Shown: piece after piece, positions 33,618 to 43,150 of the stretch | Position numbering within the stretch: the first letter of the stretch is position 1 | How the letters are laid out: each line of letters opens with the position of its first letter | Assembly (NCBI RefSeq): GCF_003286915.1 | Contig: NZ_QMFY01000008.1 | Coordinates: forward strand, 220,798 to 284,797 | Source of the DNA: Pseudochryseolinea flava | GTDB lineage: Bacteria > Bacteroidota > Bacteroidia > Cytophagales > Cyclobacteriaceae | Direction of reading: 5' to 3' | DNA length: 64,000 nt | Translations under genes and position numbers: made by a program | Notes under the pieces: model-generated | What the model was told of the DNA's origin: nothing | The model's database searches: none | The model's input: only the letters and a program-made list of their open reading frames with translations

Positions 33618-33961
33618 ATGAGATCAAAAGCTTTCGGTAAATTTCTAATACTCACACAAGGGCACGTACATTCTGCTTACCGCGATTTGGCCGTTGATAG
33701 ATATTTGTTAATCCCGATCGGAATTACTTGGTCTCATTCGTATTTCTTTCTCGCGATTTTCGGCCCGCACTTCTGCTTGGTCCATCAACATCGATAGCAT
33801 TCATCACCATCGATTTCTATTATGCGCTCTCTGACAGAATTTCGGATGTGTACTTGATAGATGGGTTCATTGAAATAATATTCTTAATTCTCTGGATAGT
33901 TTTTCTGCTCCTAACGATCACCGATCGTACCGCTACCGAGAAAACGCGTTATCGGCGGTAG
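33618..33961 (+). pseudogene. Decayed small membrane protein gene (frameshifts and internal deletion)
   Basis: Three fragments in different frames read as one membrane protein: MRSKAFGKFLILTQG (frame from 33618), LTAIWPLIDI (another frame, about 33678-33707), then LLIPIGIT and SFVFLSRDFRPALLLG with AFITIDFYYALSDRISDVYLIDGFIEIIFLILWI (third frame, to 33961). The order matches a family of about 130-residue four-helix membrane proteins of Bacteroidota that carry LTAIW..LDI..F and FYYA..D.IS..Y. motifs, but the central VTGPKTD-type part is missing. At least two frameshifts and a deletion are needed, so it is probably dead. Confidence 0.5.
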
Positions 33962-33972
33962 GATCTCTATGG

Positions 33973-35229
33973 CTAGCTGAGTTTCTTTGGTCTAAAGATC
34001 AGTCGAAGCGTTGGATCATTCGTAATGAAACTGGTTAACCAGTTGACTGTTATTTTTACACGATTACGAAAGCCTACGAGGGGTATAATGTGAATGAAGA
34101 GCCACACTAGCCAAGCAAAGAAACCTTTTAAAAAGCCTTTCGGAAGGTCAACAACGGCCTTGTATTTGGAAATAATTGCCATGCTTCCTTTATCATTATA
34201 CAAAAATGGCTTGAGTGATTTACCTTCAGACATTCTCTTTAAATTTTCTCCCACTAGCCTTCCTTGTTGTATAGCGACCTGAGCGAGTTGGGGATGACCA
34301 TTGGGGAACCTTTTGTCTGTATGTTGCAAAGCTAGATCCCCTATAGCAAAAATGTTTGAATACTCTTTTACGCGATTGAATTCATCAACGAGTATACGCC
34401 GCCCTCGTCCGATTGTCTCAGGAGATAATCCTTTTACTTCTTTTCCAATGACGCCGGAACTCCAGATAACAGTGGCTGCTTTTATCTGTTTACCATTTGA
34501 TAGTATTACTGTATCGTTCGCATAGTCTTTTACCAGCGCATTCAAAATAATTGTAACGCCGAGCTGTGCCAAGACGCGATGTGCTTCCATTTGCGCCTGG
34601 CTACTCATGGGGCCTAGTAATGTTGGTGCGCCGTCGATGAGATAGATATTGCCTGCGCGTGCAGAAACCTCTGGATAATCTTTCGAAGCAATGTTCTTAG
34701 CCATCTCGGCGAGCATGCCCGCCATTTCAACACCGGTAGGTCCACCACCTGCGATGACAATATTTGCAAAACGTTCCCGGTCATTCGGAGATGTTGCGCG
34801 GATCGAGCGTTCTATTGTAAGTAGTATATGGTTGCGTATGTTTAGTGCGTCATCAATTGTTTTCATTGGAAGGGCGGACTCGATGACATTTCTATTTCCA
34901 AAGAAATTGGTTTCCGTTCCCAGCGCGAGTACGAGATAGTCATATGATACCGATCCGTTGTCGGTGTGAATGACGTTAGCCGTGGGGTCGATTTTTTCCA
35001 ATGAACCCATGAAAAACCTGACATGTTTTTTATCCTGAAACAGCTTTCGAAAAGGATAGCTGATGTTTGAAGGCTCAATAAATGCAGTGGACACTTGGTA
35101 TAATAAAGGTGGAAAGAAATGATAGTTGTTGACGTCGACAAGAATGACTTCAAAACGATCATAGTTCCATATCTGCTTAACAAGGTTCAATCCTGCAAAC
35201 CCGCCGCCTACAATCACAATTTTCTTCAT
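33973..35229 (-). CDS. ndh: Type II NADH dehydrogenase (NDH-2)
   Basis: This 418-residue flavoprotein has the FAD motif VIVGGGFAGLNLV at the N-terminus, an NADH motif IVIAGGGPTGVEMAG at about 160, the NYHFFPPLLYQV segment and a conserved AIGDLA near 300 for FAD closure. A hydrophobic C-terminal helix (FLKGFFAWLVWLFIHIIPL) anchors it to the inner membrane. NDH-2 passes electrons from NADH to quinone without proton pumping. The gene stands alone between the decayed membrane protein gene and a gene-poor region. Confidence 0.93.
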   Translation of the reverse strand: MKKIVIVGGGFAGLNLVKQIWNYDRFEVILVDVNNYHFFPPLLYQVSTAFIEPSNISYPFRKLFQDKKHVRFFMGSLEKIDPTANVIHTDNGSVSYDYLVLALGTETNFFGNRNVIESALPMKTIDDALNIRNHILLTIERSIRATSPNDRERFANIVIAGGGPTGVEMAGMLAEMAKNIASKDYPEVSARAGNIYLIDGAPTLLGPMSSQAQMEAHRVLAQLGVTIILNALVKDYANDTVILSNGKQIKAATVIWSSGVIGKEVKGLSPETIGRGRRILVDEFNRVKEYSNIFAIGDLALQHTDKRFPNGHPQLAQVAIQQGRLVGENLKRMSEGKSLKPFLYNDKGSMAIISKYKAVVDLPKGFLKGFFAWLVWLFIHIIPLVGFRNRVKITVNWLTSFITNDPTLRLIFRPKKLS

Positions 35230-35624
35230 GTCTATTCTGAGATTTTAAGAGTTATCTTAATTCACATACCAGCTTGAAAATGCGAGTGGATAGCTTTCAA
35301 CAAATGGAATTCTGCTAAGCTGCCGGGCATCGTAAGTGGCCGTTATTCTTCATTCGATGAACTCCTCGGATTTTTGCTGGCATACAAATTTCAAGGCTCA
35401 ATGCAAAACGGTTAGCATGTTATGGCCATCTCGGAACAATTCACGCAAAGAAAATCAAACGCTCGTTGCCCAAGGAGCGATGATGAGAGCTGACTATTAA
35501 AATTCCCCAGAGAATATTCTTGCAAGGAAGTGTTACTCCTTGCGTTAAGCGATCCAGACGATGATGACCAGGCTTACAAGTTGCAAGAAAGTTACAGGAT
35601 GAATTACCACGAACTGCGCGACAA
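35230..35624. other. Gene-free stretch with a short open frame
   Basis: 395 bp without a recognised gene. The last part contains an open frame ending at 35626-35628 (LSDPDDDDQAYKLQESYRM and onward) whose stop overlaps the start of the 47-residue lipoprotein gene as ATGA. It has no good start codon except a GTG and could be the remnant of a small gene. Confidence 0.35.
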
Positions 35625-35768
35625 ATGAAAATATCAATCTGGTACGCAATATTGCTTGTAAGCGTTTCCGTGGTGCTTCCTGGCTGTACAAAGGGAAATA
35701 AAGCTCAAGCCCGTGACAGCGCCAAAAGCGATATAACAGTATGCTCTTCTAGCAGTGAAGAAAAATAA
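35625..35768 (+). CDS. Very small predicted lipoprotein
   Basis: 47 residues: basic start, hydrophobic core ISIWYAILLVSVSVV, and LPGC with Cys21 as the lipid site, then a polar tail ending in SSSSEEK. The pattern fits a short lipoprotein, but nothing else supports it: no family is known and the tail is low complexity. The start overlaps an upstream stop as ATGA. It could also be a chance open frame. Confidence 0.4.
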   Translation: MKISIWYAILLVSVSVVLPGCTKGNKAQARDSAKSDITVCSSSSEEK

Positions 35769-35926
35769 ACCATAACGCACGCTCGCGACGCGTCCAGGAG
35801 TCGCTTTAACAACTTCAAGACAGTACTGGTGTGCCATCGACACGCTTTGCTATTCAAAAGGCTGTATTAAAGCCACTGCCAAAATAGATTTACTACAAGT
35901 AGACGGCAGACATTCCTCGAACTTTT

Positions 35927-36313
35927 ATGAAGATTATCACGACGAACATACATGGAATTCTCGATTATGCAGTTGCATTATTAATTATAGCATTACCGTT
36001 CCTGCTGAATTTTCCTGCAGGAAGTGCGGAGAAATGGGTTTTAATCGGTTCCGGAATAGCTACCATTTCTTACAGTTTAGTTACGCAATACGAACACAGT
36101 ATTGCTGATGTTATACCGTTCTCATTTCATTTGATCCTGGATATATCATCTGCAATCTTATTAGCGACGTCACCATAGATTTTTATGTTTTATGATTCTG
36201 TTTTTCTACCTCATGTCATCATCGGGTTACTTGAAATCCTTGTAGTTCTTTTAACCAAAGGTTCAAAGCGCTCACGCACTAAGAAATTTCAACCGATGTC
36301 GCAATGGAAGTAA
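35927..36313 (+). pseudogene. SPW-type four-helix membrane protein gene interrupted by an in-frame amber codon
   Basis: The frame from 35927 reads 83 residues (HGILDYAVALLIIALPFLLNF ... ILDISSAILLATSP) and stops at TAG (36176-36178). The same frame then continues IFMFYDSVFLPHVIIGLLEILVVLLTK to TAA at 36311-36313. The stop replaces the Trp of the S-P-W motif that gives SPW-repeat proteins their name; a single G-to-A change in TGG explains it. Restored, the protein would have 128 residues and about four helices. Either it is a recent pseudogene, or the first half works alone, or the stop is a sequencing error. Confidence 0.7.
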
Positions 36314-36384
36314 GATCTCAATCGCGAAACCGTCGCCGCGCAAAATTAGCGCGCGATTGTCGACGTTAACCGTGTGCCTGCAAT

Positions 36385-36530
36385 GCTGAAAGCTTTGAGT
36401 TTCGAGCTACTAGTTTTTTTTCGTGGCCGAGGGGCAAGGTCTGGACTTTGAGTTTCGAGCTACGAGTTTTTGTCTCGTGGCTGCGCGGCTAGTCCGCCGG
36501 TGGATCTGCAAATGTTTGTATAGCAATTGA
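36385..36530 (+). repeat. Second locus of the tRNA-Cys-derived repeat family
   Basis: GCTTTGAGTTTCGAGCTAC-T-run (36391-36420) is followed by TCGTGGCCGAGGGGCAAGG (36421-36439), a second GACTTTGAGTTTCGAGCTACGAG-T-run (about 36444-36471), and then GTCTCGTGGCTGCGCGGCTAG (36472-36492) with TCTGCAAATGTTTGTATAGC (36505-36524). The last piece follows tRNA-Cys from the acceptor stem through the anticodon loop with the GCA anticodon retained, but the D and T arms are broken. It lies directly at the 3' end of the UvrA-paralogue gene. Confidence 0.75.
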
Positions 36531-36572
36531 CAAAGAGAAAAGCAAAGGAAGTTCTAGCGCTCCCATTTCATA

Positions 36573-39080
36573 TCAAACTTTTGTGTATCGCATCAGAAAT
36601 TCTGCAGTCTTGCTTTTTGTCGTGGTGATGATTTTCAATGGCGGACCTCCTGCCATTACGCTTCCGCCTTCGTCTCCTGCACCTGGACCGATATCAATCA
36701 CCCAGTCGCTTTGCGCAATAACACTCATGTCGTGCTCTACTACAATGACGGAATTACCGGCGTTAACAAGTCTGTTCAGTTGGATGAGTAATTTCTGAAC
36801 GTCATCAGGATGTAAGCCGGTGGTAGGTTCATCCAAAATATACAATGTATCACCGCGTTGGGTACGTTGAAGCTCCGTTGCTAGTTTTATGCGTTGGGCT
36901 TCACCACCGGAAAGTTCCGTCGCAGATTGTCCCAGTCGCAGGTAACCGAGACCAACTTCCCTGATGATTCCGAGTGCATGTTGAATATGTGTTTCCTCGT
37001 GAAAGAATTCCCACGCTTCATCCACCGTAAAGGCCAACACGTCTGCGATGTTCTTGTCTTTATATCGAACAGCTAAGGTCGCTGCATTGTACCGCGTTCC
37101 GTTACATACAGAGCATGGCATATAAACACTCGGTAAAAATAATAATTCGACCATCACAAAACCTTCTCCTTCACAATGTGGGCATCGGCCTTTGGCAACA
37201 TTAAAAGAGAATTGTCCTGCATCGTATTTTTTCGACTTTGCCATTTTTGTCGCTGCAAAAATCTTTCGGATATGATCAAAGAGTCCTGTATATGTGGCCA
37301 GGTTAGAACGGGGTGTTCTTCCGATGGGTTTCTGATCGACTACAACCATTCTGCCGATGTTTTCGGCGCCGCTTATACTGCCACTGGTGGTAATGATTTC
37401 ATCTGCTTCGAGGGGGTTAATTTCATCTGTCTCTTGTTGCAGCGGATGGCCGAAGTGAATAGACATGAGTTCTACCAAAGCCTGCCCCACGAGACTTGAT
37501 TTTCCTGAACCCGATATTCCGGTAACACTGACAAATACACCCAATGGAAAATCGACATTTACTTTTGTGAGATTATTTCGTGAGATATTATGAAGCCTGA
37601 GCCACGCTGTAGCTTGCCGTGGTTCTTTTTTAAGCGGTGATGACGTTTCGAAGAGATAATGTTTTGTTTTTGAATTCGCTGCGTTCTTTAATCCTTCCGG
37701 AAGTCCGCTGTAAATTATTTCGCCGCCATGTTCTCCTGCTAGCGGACCAACATCCACAATCCAGTCCGCGTGTCTGATTACGTCAATTTCATGTTCGACT
37801 ACAAAGAGCGAGTTACCAGCTTCTTTCAGTTTATCCAACGCGCGAAGCAATGCTTCTGTGTCTGCAGGATGAAGCCCAGCACTAGGCTCATCCAATACGT
37901 ATACGACACCAAAAAGATTGGAGTGTATCTGTGTGGCCAAACGCAGGCGTTGTAATTCACCAGGCGATAGCGTAGGCGTGCTACGTTCCAATGTCAGATA
38001 GCCCAGGCCCAGATCGAGCAGTGCTTCCAGCCGCGACAGCAAGTCCTCGGCGATACGTTGTCTGACAATTTGTTTTTCGGAAAAGGACGGGTGCACCGGT
38101 TCTTTTGCGAGCGGTTCGAATAATCTATAAAGTTGCTTAATCGGAAAGCGACTTATTTCAGCGATGTCGTGACCTTCAAACTTTATCGAAAGCGATTCCT
38201 TGCGAAGTCGTTTGCCTTTGCAGGTAGGACAGATCGTGCTCAGCATAAACTTTGAAACACGTTTCTTCATCAGCTGACTTTGTGAAGTAGCGAAAGTGGT
38301 CATCACATATTTTCGAACGCCGGTGAATGTTCCCATGTAGCTGGGGGTCATCTTCGCTTTTATAGCTTGCTTTACTTCGCGTTGCGTGAAGCCTGCGTAG
38401 ACGGGCACCACGGGTTGCTCCTCGGTGAACAGAATCCATTCACGATCTTTCTTTGGAATATCTTTCCAGGGCTTGTCGATGTCATATCCCATCGTGGTGA
38501 GGATGTCGCGAAGATTTTGTCCTTGCCATGCCGAGGGCCACGCGGCGACTGCTTTCTCGCGAATGCTTAGCGTGTCGTCTGGTACAGCAGACTTTTCTGT
38601 CACTTCATAAATCTTGCCTAATCCATGACATGTCGGGCACGCGCCTTCGGGCGTATTCGTGGAGAAGGATTCAGCGTAAAGTATCGGTTGATTTTTTGGA
38701 TAATCTCCTGCTCGCGAATACAGCATCCGAAGCAGATGCGACAATGTTGTGACGCTACCAACAGAGGATCGCGTTGAGGTACCGCCCCGTTGTTGTTGCA
38801 ACGCTACGGCTGGTGGTAATCCGGTAATCGAATCTACCTTGGGCACCGACATCTGATGAAACAATCGCCGGGCGTAAGGTGATACGGACTCCAGGTATCG
38901 TCGTTGCGCTTCAGCGTACAGTGTTCCGAAGGCCAGCGAAGATTTGCCCGATCCAGACACACCGGTGAAAACAACGAGTGCATCACGGGGAATTTTGAGA
39001 TCAATATTCTTAAGATTGTGCTCGCGAGCACCTTTGATTGTTACAAAAACCTCTGTATCGTTTGCAAATGATTTGCTCAT
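36573..39080 (-). CDS. UvrA-like excinuclease ABC subunit A paralogue
   Basis: The ATG at 39080 gives 835 residues, beginning 14 residues before the conserved [16 protein letters not shown]; a longer reading from 39236 adds 52 residues without family resemblance and would overlap the HD gene. Visible are Walker [19 protein letters not shown], zinc motifs [18 protein letters not shown], and CPHCEGEGF with CSVCNGTRY, signature motifs [13 protein letters not shown] and [13 protein letters not shown], and Walker [11 protein letters not shown] and [10 protein letters not shown]. UvrA recognises DNA lesions as a dimer. It is shorter than housekeeping UvrA (about 940 residues), so it is probably a UvrA2-type paralogue, perhaps involved in drug or damage tolerance. 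Confidence 0.88.
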   Translation of the reverse strand: MSKSFANDTEVFVTIKGAREHNLKNIDLKIPRDALVVFTGVSGSGKSSLAFGTLYAEAQRRYLESVSPYARRLFHQMSVPKVDSITGLPPAVALQQQRGGTSTRSSVGSVTTLSHLLRMLYSRAGDYPKNQPILYAESFSTNTPEGACPTCHGLGKIYEVTEKSAVPDDTLSIREKAVAAWPSAWQGQNLRDILTTMGYDIDKPWKDIPKKDREWILFTEEQPVVPVYAGFTQREVKQAIKAKMTPSYMGTFTGVRKYVMTTFATSQSQLMKKRVSKFMLSTICPTCKGKRLRKESLSIKFEGHDIAEISRFPIKQLYRLFEPLAKEPVHPSFSEKQIVRQRIAEDLLSRLEALLDLGLGYLTLERSTPTLSPGELQRLRLATQIHSNLFGVVYVLDEPSAGLHPADTEALLRALDKLKEAGNSLFVVEHEIDVIRHADWIVDVGPLAGEHGGEIIYSGLPEGLKNAANSKTKHYLFETSSPLKKEPRQATAWLRLHNISRNNLTKVNVDFPLGVFVSVTGISGSGKSSLVGQALVELMSIHFGHPLQQETDEINPLEADEIITTSGSISGAENIGRMVVVDQKPIGRTPRSNLATYTGLFDHIRKIFAATKMAKSKKYDAGQFSFNVAKGRCPHCEGEGFVMVELLFLPSVYMPCSVCNGTRYNAATLAVRYKDKNIADVLAFTVDEAWEFFHEETHIQHALGIIREVGLGYLRLGQSATELSGGEAQRIKLATELQRTQRGDTLYILDEPTTGLHPDDVQKLLIQLNRLVNAGNSVIVVEHDMSVIAQSDWVIDIGPGAGDEGGSVMAGGPPLKIITTTKSKTAEFLMRYTKV

Positions 39081-39223
39081 GCCCCATAGTACTAATATTC
39101 CATGCCCGCTGTAAAGATTGACAAACTGAGGCTGTCGATCAACGAGAGAATCCGATGCTGGCGACGTTGTACCATTTACCAGTCCATGATTACTTAAATT
39201 CAAAACTAGTGACCGAGGTGAAT

Positions 39224-39790
39224 TTATCCTTGGCAATCGAGAAACCGGTAGTAGTCATCGATCTTGGTTGCCAACCTGTCGGCTAGATAGGGACTTCCTT
39301 CACGTAGTTCAGAAAGGATGAGTTTTGCTTCCTCAATGTACTCCTTTTTCTTGTCGTTGCTCCAGTAGTATGGCGGTGCATACAGATTGGTTATTCTGTC
39401 TGCCATTTTCACTGCCCAGATTTCTAGCGGCTGAATTTTTATACGTCGCAGACTGTCGATCATCTTGTCGTGTTTCCCTTCAATCTTCTGATCCTTCGTT
39501 AAAGCCAATACACCGTCTGCAACAGCGTTGCCGTATTTTTCTTTGATCTCTGCATACGTAAGATTAGTATCTTCGAGCGTGTCGTGCAGGAGCGCACATC
39601 TGATGGCCAGGGCTGTGTCCATCGCTTCAACCTGGGAAGCTGTGATGATCTCAAAAACAACACTGCCGATGTGATTGATGTATTCAATTTGTTCATCCTG
39701 AACTGTGCCGCCATATTTTTGTCCGCTGTGCTTTTGTGTGACAAGATGCCATAAATCTTGGAAGTCGTCTATTGATAAATTCTTTGTCAT
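39224..39790 (-). CDS. HD-domain phosphohydrolase, MESH1/SpoT-like
   Basis: The ATG at 39790 gives 188 residues (a longer reading from 39862 adds 24 residues). The domain has YINHIGSVVFEI, ALLHDTLEDTNLTYAEI (HDxxED) and KMADRITNLY, the order of the Mn-dependent hydrolase half of RelA/SpoT enzymes and of the stand-alone MESH1 group, which hydrolyse ppGpp or NADPH phosphate. No synthetase, TGS or ACT domain follows. It ends 143 bp before the chosen UvrA start on the same strand and may be co-transcribed. Alarmone hydrolysis is likely but not proven. Confidence 0.82.
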   Translation of the reverse strand: MTKNLSIDDFQDLWHLVTQKHSGQKYGGTVQDEQIEYINHIGSVVFEIITASQVEAMDTALAIRCALLHDTLEDTNLTYAEIKEKYGNAVADGVLALTKDQKIEGKHDKMIDSLRRIKIQPLEIWAVKMADRITNLYAPPYYWSNDKKKEYIEEAKLILSELREGSPYLADRLATKIDDYYRFLDCQG

Positions 39791-39876
39791 ATGAATAGTG
39801 TACGAACTTCTGGTCTGTGAGTTGCCGATGATATACAAGGCGTGGCCAATAACGTTTTCCAAAGAAGAAAAACAAG

Positions 39877-39946
39877 CAATAGGATGGGTTGACTTATTTT
39901 GTTGTGGGAACCTTAAACGTTTAACTTATGAGCTTTGATCTGCGAG
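39877..39946 (+). repeat. Third, shortest relic of the tRNA-Cys repeat family
   Basis: GGATGGGTTGACTTATTTTG (39891-39910) resembles the array hairpin segment, and GAGCTTTGATCTGCGAG (39930-39946) resembles the GAGTTTCGAGCTGCGAG repeat. Both are degenerate. Confidence 0.5.
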
Positions 39947-40020
39947 TGATATTCGAGGTAATCGAACGGTAGTGCCATTGCGAACAATAAAGACAGGTTA
40001 TGATTGATGTTAACATGTAA

Positions 40021-40383
40021 TCACCATTGTTGAATGATAATGCACACCTGGCTATCACGAAACGCGAACTCTTTTGCGCCCCAGGGCCGAAGGGTAACTT
40101 TATTGAGATTCGGATGTAAATACTCCGGAAACGATGAGCTTATATTTTTATAAACTTCGTCGATCGTGTTGGTGTGGAGTCTGAACTCTGGATTATGTTG
40201 TCTCGCAAGCTCTTCATGCTGAAAAAGATAGAACTGCAGTCCATTCTTTTCGATTACGCAAAAAGGATTCTCTGATTTCAATTCCTGATGTCCGATTTTA
40301 AATTCAAGACAATCAATAAATAATTTTAGTCCGTCGTTAATGTCGCGATAGTAGACATTAGGAACCAGCCTTACAAAATCCAT
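40021..40383 (-). CDS. VOC (glyoxalase/bleomycin-resistance fold) family protein
   Basis: This 120-residue protein has two beta-alpha-beta-beta-beta modules: LVPNVYYRDINDGLKLFIDCLEF...ENPFCVIEKNGLQFYLFQHEE and TIDEVYKNISS...PWGAKEFAFRDSQVCIIIQ (given in parts). This is typical of single-domain vicinal oxygen chelate proteins. The RPWGAKEFAFRD segment marks the usual substrate-binding end. Substrate, and whether a metal is bound, cannot be told. It stands alone, 111 bp from the broken permease gene. Confidence 0.8.
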   Translation of the reverse strand: MDFVRLVPNVYYRDINDGLKLFIDCLEFKIGHQELKSENPFCVIEKNGLQFYLFQHEELARQHNPEFRLHTNTIDEVYKNISSSFPEYLHPNLNKVTLRPWGAKEFAFRDSQVCIIIQQW

Positions 40384-40494
40384 ATGATGTTTAAGTTAGG
40401 TTTAGGCGTAAACTTGTAACAAAGTTGCATCGGTTTGTTGGTATTTACAACGATTAATGCTGCAGCGAACACCTACATAGACTTAAGGTTCCAC

Positions 40495-42872
40495 TCATTC
40501 CGTTCTCAGCGCGCGGACCGGATTGCGCCTGGCTGTTTTGATTGATAGAAATGATACGGTGAAAAGTGCAATCATGATCACGATAAGGGCAGCTAACGCG
40601 AACACCCACCACGCGATAGGCGTTTTGTACGCGAATGTACTAAGCCACTGATTCATGCTCCACCAACCTATCGGTGTTGCTATCGCGATAGCCAGGAAAA
40701 CCAACTTTAAGAAATCGACGGACAACAGACGAATGATACTGGCTACGCTTGCTCCGAGCACTTTTCTAACGCCGATTTCTTTGGTCCTTTGTGTGGCGCT
40801 ATGCATGGCGAGGCCAAACAACCCGAGACAGGAAACGATAATGGCGAGCGCCGAAAAGTATAAGACAATTGAGCCGGTATTCTGCTCTCGCTGATATTGA
40901 TTTTGTAGCGCCTGGTCGAGGAACTGGAAGGAAACAGTCGTTTCTGATTCGTATTTTTTATACGCTCTCTCAATCGCAGCGGTTGCCTCACGAATACGAT
41001 TGCCTCTGGCCCTTACAAGCATGGTGTTTACCCAGGATGATGGCCAGTGACGAAGTAGCATTGGTTCGATCAGGACATTCATAGATTGAAAATGAAAATC
41101 TTTAACCACACCAATAACGTATCCATCAACATCATGAAATTTAATTTTTTTGCCTATCGCCGACTGTGGACTATATCCCATGTGCTTGACTGCACTTTCG
41201 TTTAGGATGTAAGCAGAAATAGAATCGCTTGAAATGTCAGAATCAAAATTTCTTCCGGCTACTAGGTTGATATGCATGGTTGGTAAAAAGTCTTCATCAA
41301 CGTTCATATGGGTGAGCAATATTTCGTCGTCTGTGGCCATTCCTTCCCACGCCGTCCTACCAGTAGAGCTTGTGTTTTCAATCATATTCGAGGATGTTAC
41401 GGTTACACCTGCAATACTCGATTCGTTGAGAAGTTCATTTTTAAGTAGGCCAGCGCGTAAGCGTAGATCGTTTTTAAGCGTGACGTCGATCAGGTGATCC
41501 TTGTCAAAGCCAAGGTTTTTATTTTGAATAAAATGCAGCTGATTATAAATGACGATTGATCCGATGATGAGGATTACTGAAAATGTAAATTGAATAACGA
41601 CAAGAGCCTGCCTGAAATTTTTTGCTGATCCCAATGATGCATATCCTTTCAATATTTTTGCAGGCTGGTACTTCGAAAGGTAAAACGCTGGGTACAGTCC
41701 CGCAATGATTGTTAATAGGAGAGTCGATCCGATTAAAACAATGATAAACGTACCATTACCTATTGATAACGTTAAACCTTTTCCTGAAAGCTCCTGTAAA
41801 AAAGGAACGAAGGTTTGTACTAAACACAGCGCTATTACCATAGCAAAAGTTGTCATGAGGAGTGTCTCGCTTAGGAACTGCCCCACAAGCTGTTTCTTTA
41901 CGGCACCCACTACCTTTCGAACACCAACCTCCTTCGCGCGATGTACAGCTCGCGCCGTACAGAGATTGATGAAATTAAACATTCCGATGAGAAGAATAAT
42001 TGCGCCTACGGCAACGAAGACTTTAATGTATAAAAAGCTACTGTGCTGCTCCAGTCTGTGTGAAAATCGAAATTAGAATGCAGATAGATATCCTCCACGG
42101 GTTGAAGGTGTAGCGATGTTTTCTTTTCCTTGTCAAAATTGTCGAGGTAGCGAAAAATAGATTTCTCCAATGCGGAAACATTTGCATTTGGGTCAAGTGT
42201 GATGTAGGTATGAAAATTATTGCTGTTCCATCCGAAGTTGCTGGACGATTTTTCCTCGTGCTTCATCGATAACAACGCCTCAAATTGCAGATGTGAATTT
42301 TCAGGAGGATTTCTGGCAATTGCAACAATAGTCAATGTCCTGTTCTGATTAAGGACTATCTCTTTGCCAATCACATTCTTATTTTTCCAGTCAGGTCCAA
42401 ACATGGCAATAGCCATTTTTTCTGTGAGCACCACATCGTCAGGATTCAACAGGGCAGATGTAGTGTCGCCATAGAGCAAAGGGAAATTGAATATGGAGAA
42501 GAAGCCGTTGTCTGTAATGAGGATGCGCCCGGATTCAACTGACTTTTCATCCACTGAGAAAACCGGAGCTTGCCAATACATTCCGATGCGGCATGTTTGT
42601 TCAACCACAGGGAAATCATCTTTTAATTGTTTCGCCAGCACTCCTGGCGTTACAGCAACAGCATATAAGTCATCAGCCTGCTCTTGTACTTCGGTAACAC
42701 GGTAGATATGGTTGCTTGAATGAAATCGATCATAACTCAGTTCGTGATGAATATAAATTCCGATTGTGATACAACAGGCAAGTCCGATCGCCAAACCACC
42801 GATGTTGATAATCGAATAAGATTTATTTCTAATGATTTGTCGAAGGGCAACGATGAAGTAATTTTTAATCAT
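40495..42872 (-). pseudogene. MacB/FtsX-type ABC permease gene with a frameshift
   Basis: The 5' part (42872 to 42006, 288 residues: RNKSYSIINIGGLAIGLACC and the MacB periplasmic domain) and the 3' part (41982 to 40495, 495 residues, with FNFINLCTARAVHRAKEVGVRKVVGA and a second FtsX domain) are the two pieces of one family protein of about 795 residues. Near 42050-42060 the reading changes frame: in the other frame EQHSSFLYIKVFVAVGAIILLIG bridges exactly to FNFINL. A single-base indel explains it. Such orphan permeases with two FtsX domains are common in Cytophagales. It is a pseudogene or a sequence error; no ATPase gene is adjacent. Confidence 0.85.
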
Positions 42873-43150
42873 AGGAGGATTTTGTGAAGGTTAGCCAATC
42901 ACCGTGCCGCGAATGAGTCGGCTTGTTTGTATGTATTCGCTTTCGTCTACTTCCAGGGTGTCCGATAGTGGCCTTCGTTGTTTCATCTGCGGACGATTTG
43001 AATCACATACCTTGAGGCCAATGCAATGTAATATCTTTTTTCGCTCAAAGAGAAAGTTGCGCGGCTCACCCACAGTCGTATGCGCAAACATCGGAGAAAA
43101 ATCCCGGCCGCGTAACGACCGGGAAATCATTTCTTAGAACCGGCAACAAA

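Noticed and set aside
28728..36530. Integrated mobile element bounded by tRNA-Cys attachment repeats
   Set aside because: tRNA-derived repeats are at both ends, but no integrase, recombinase or phage gene is in between, and the repeats are composite and multiple rather than a simple attL/attR pair. Kept only as a synteny question.
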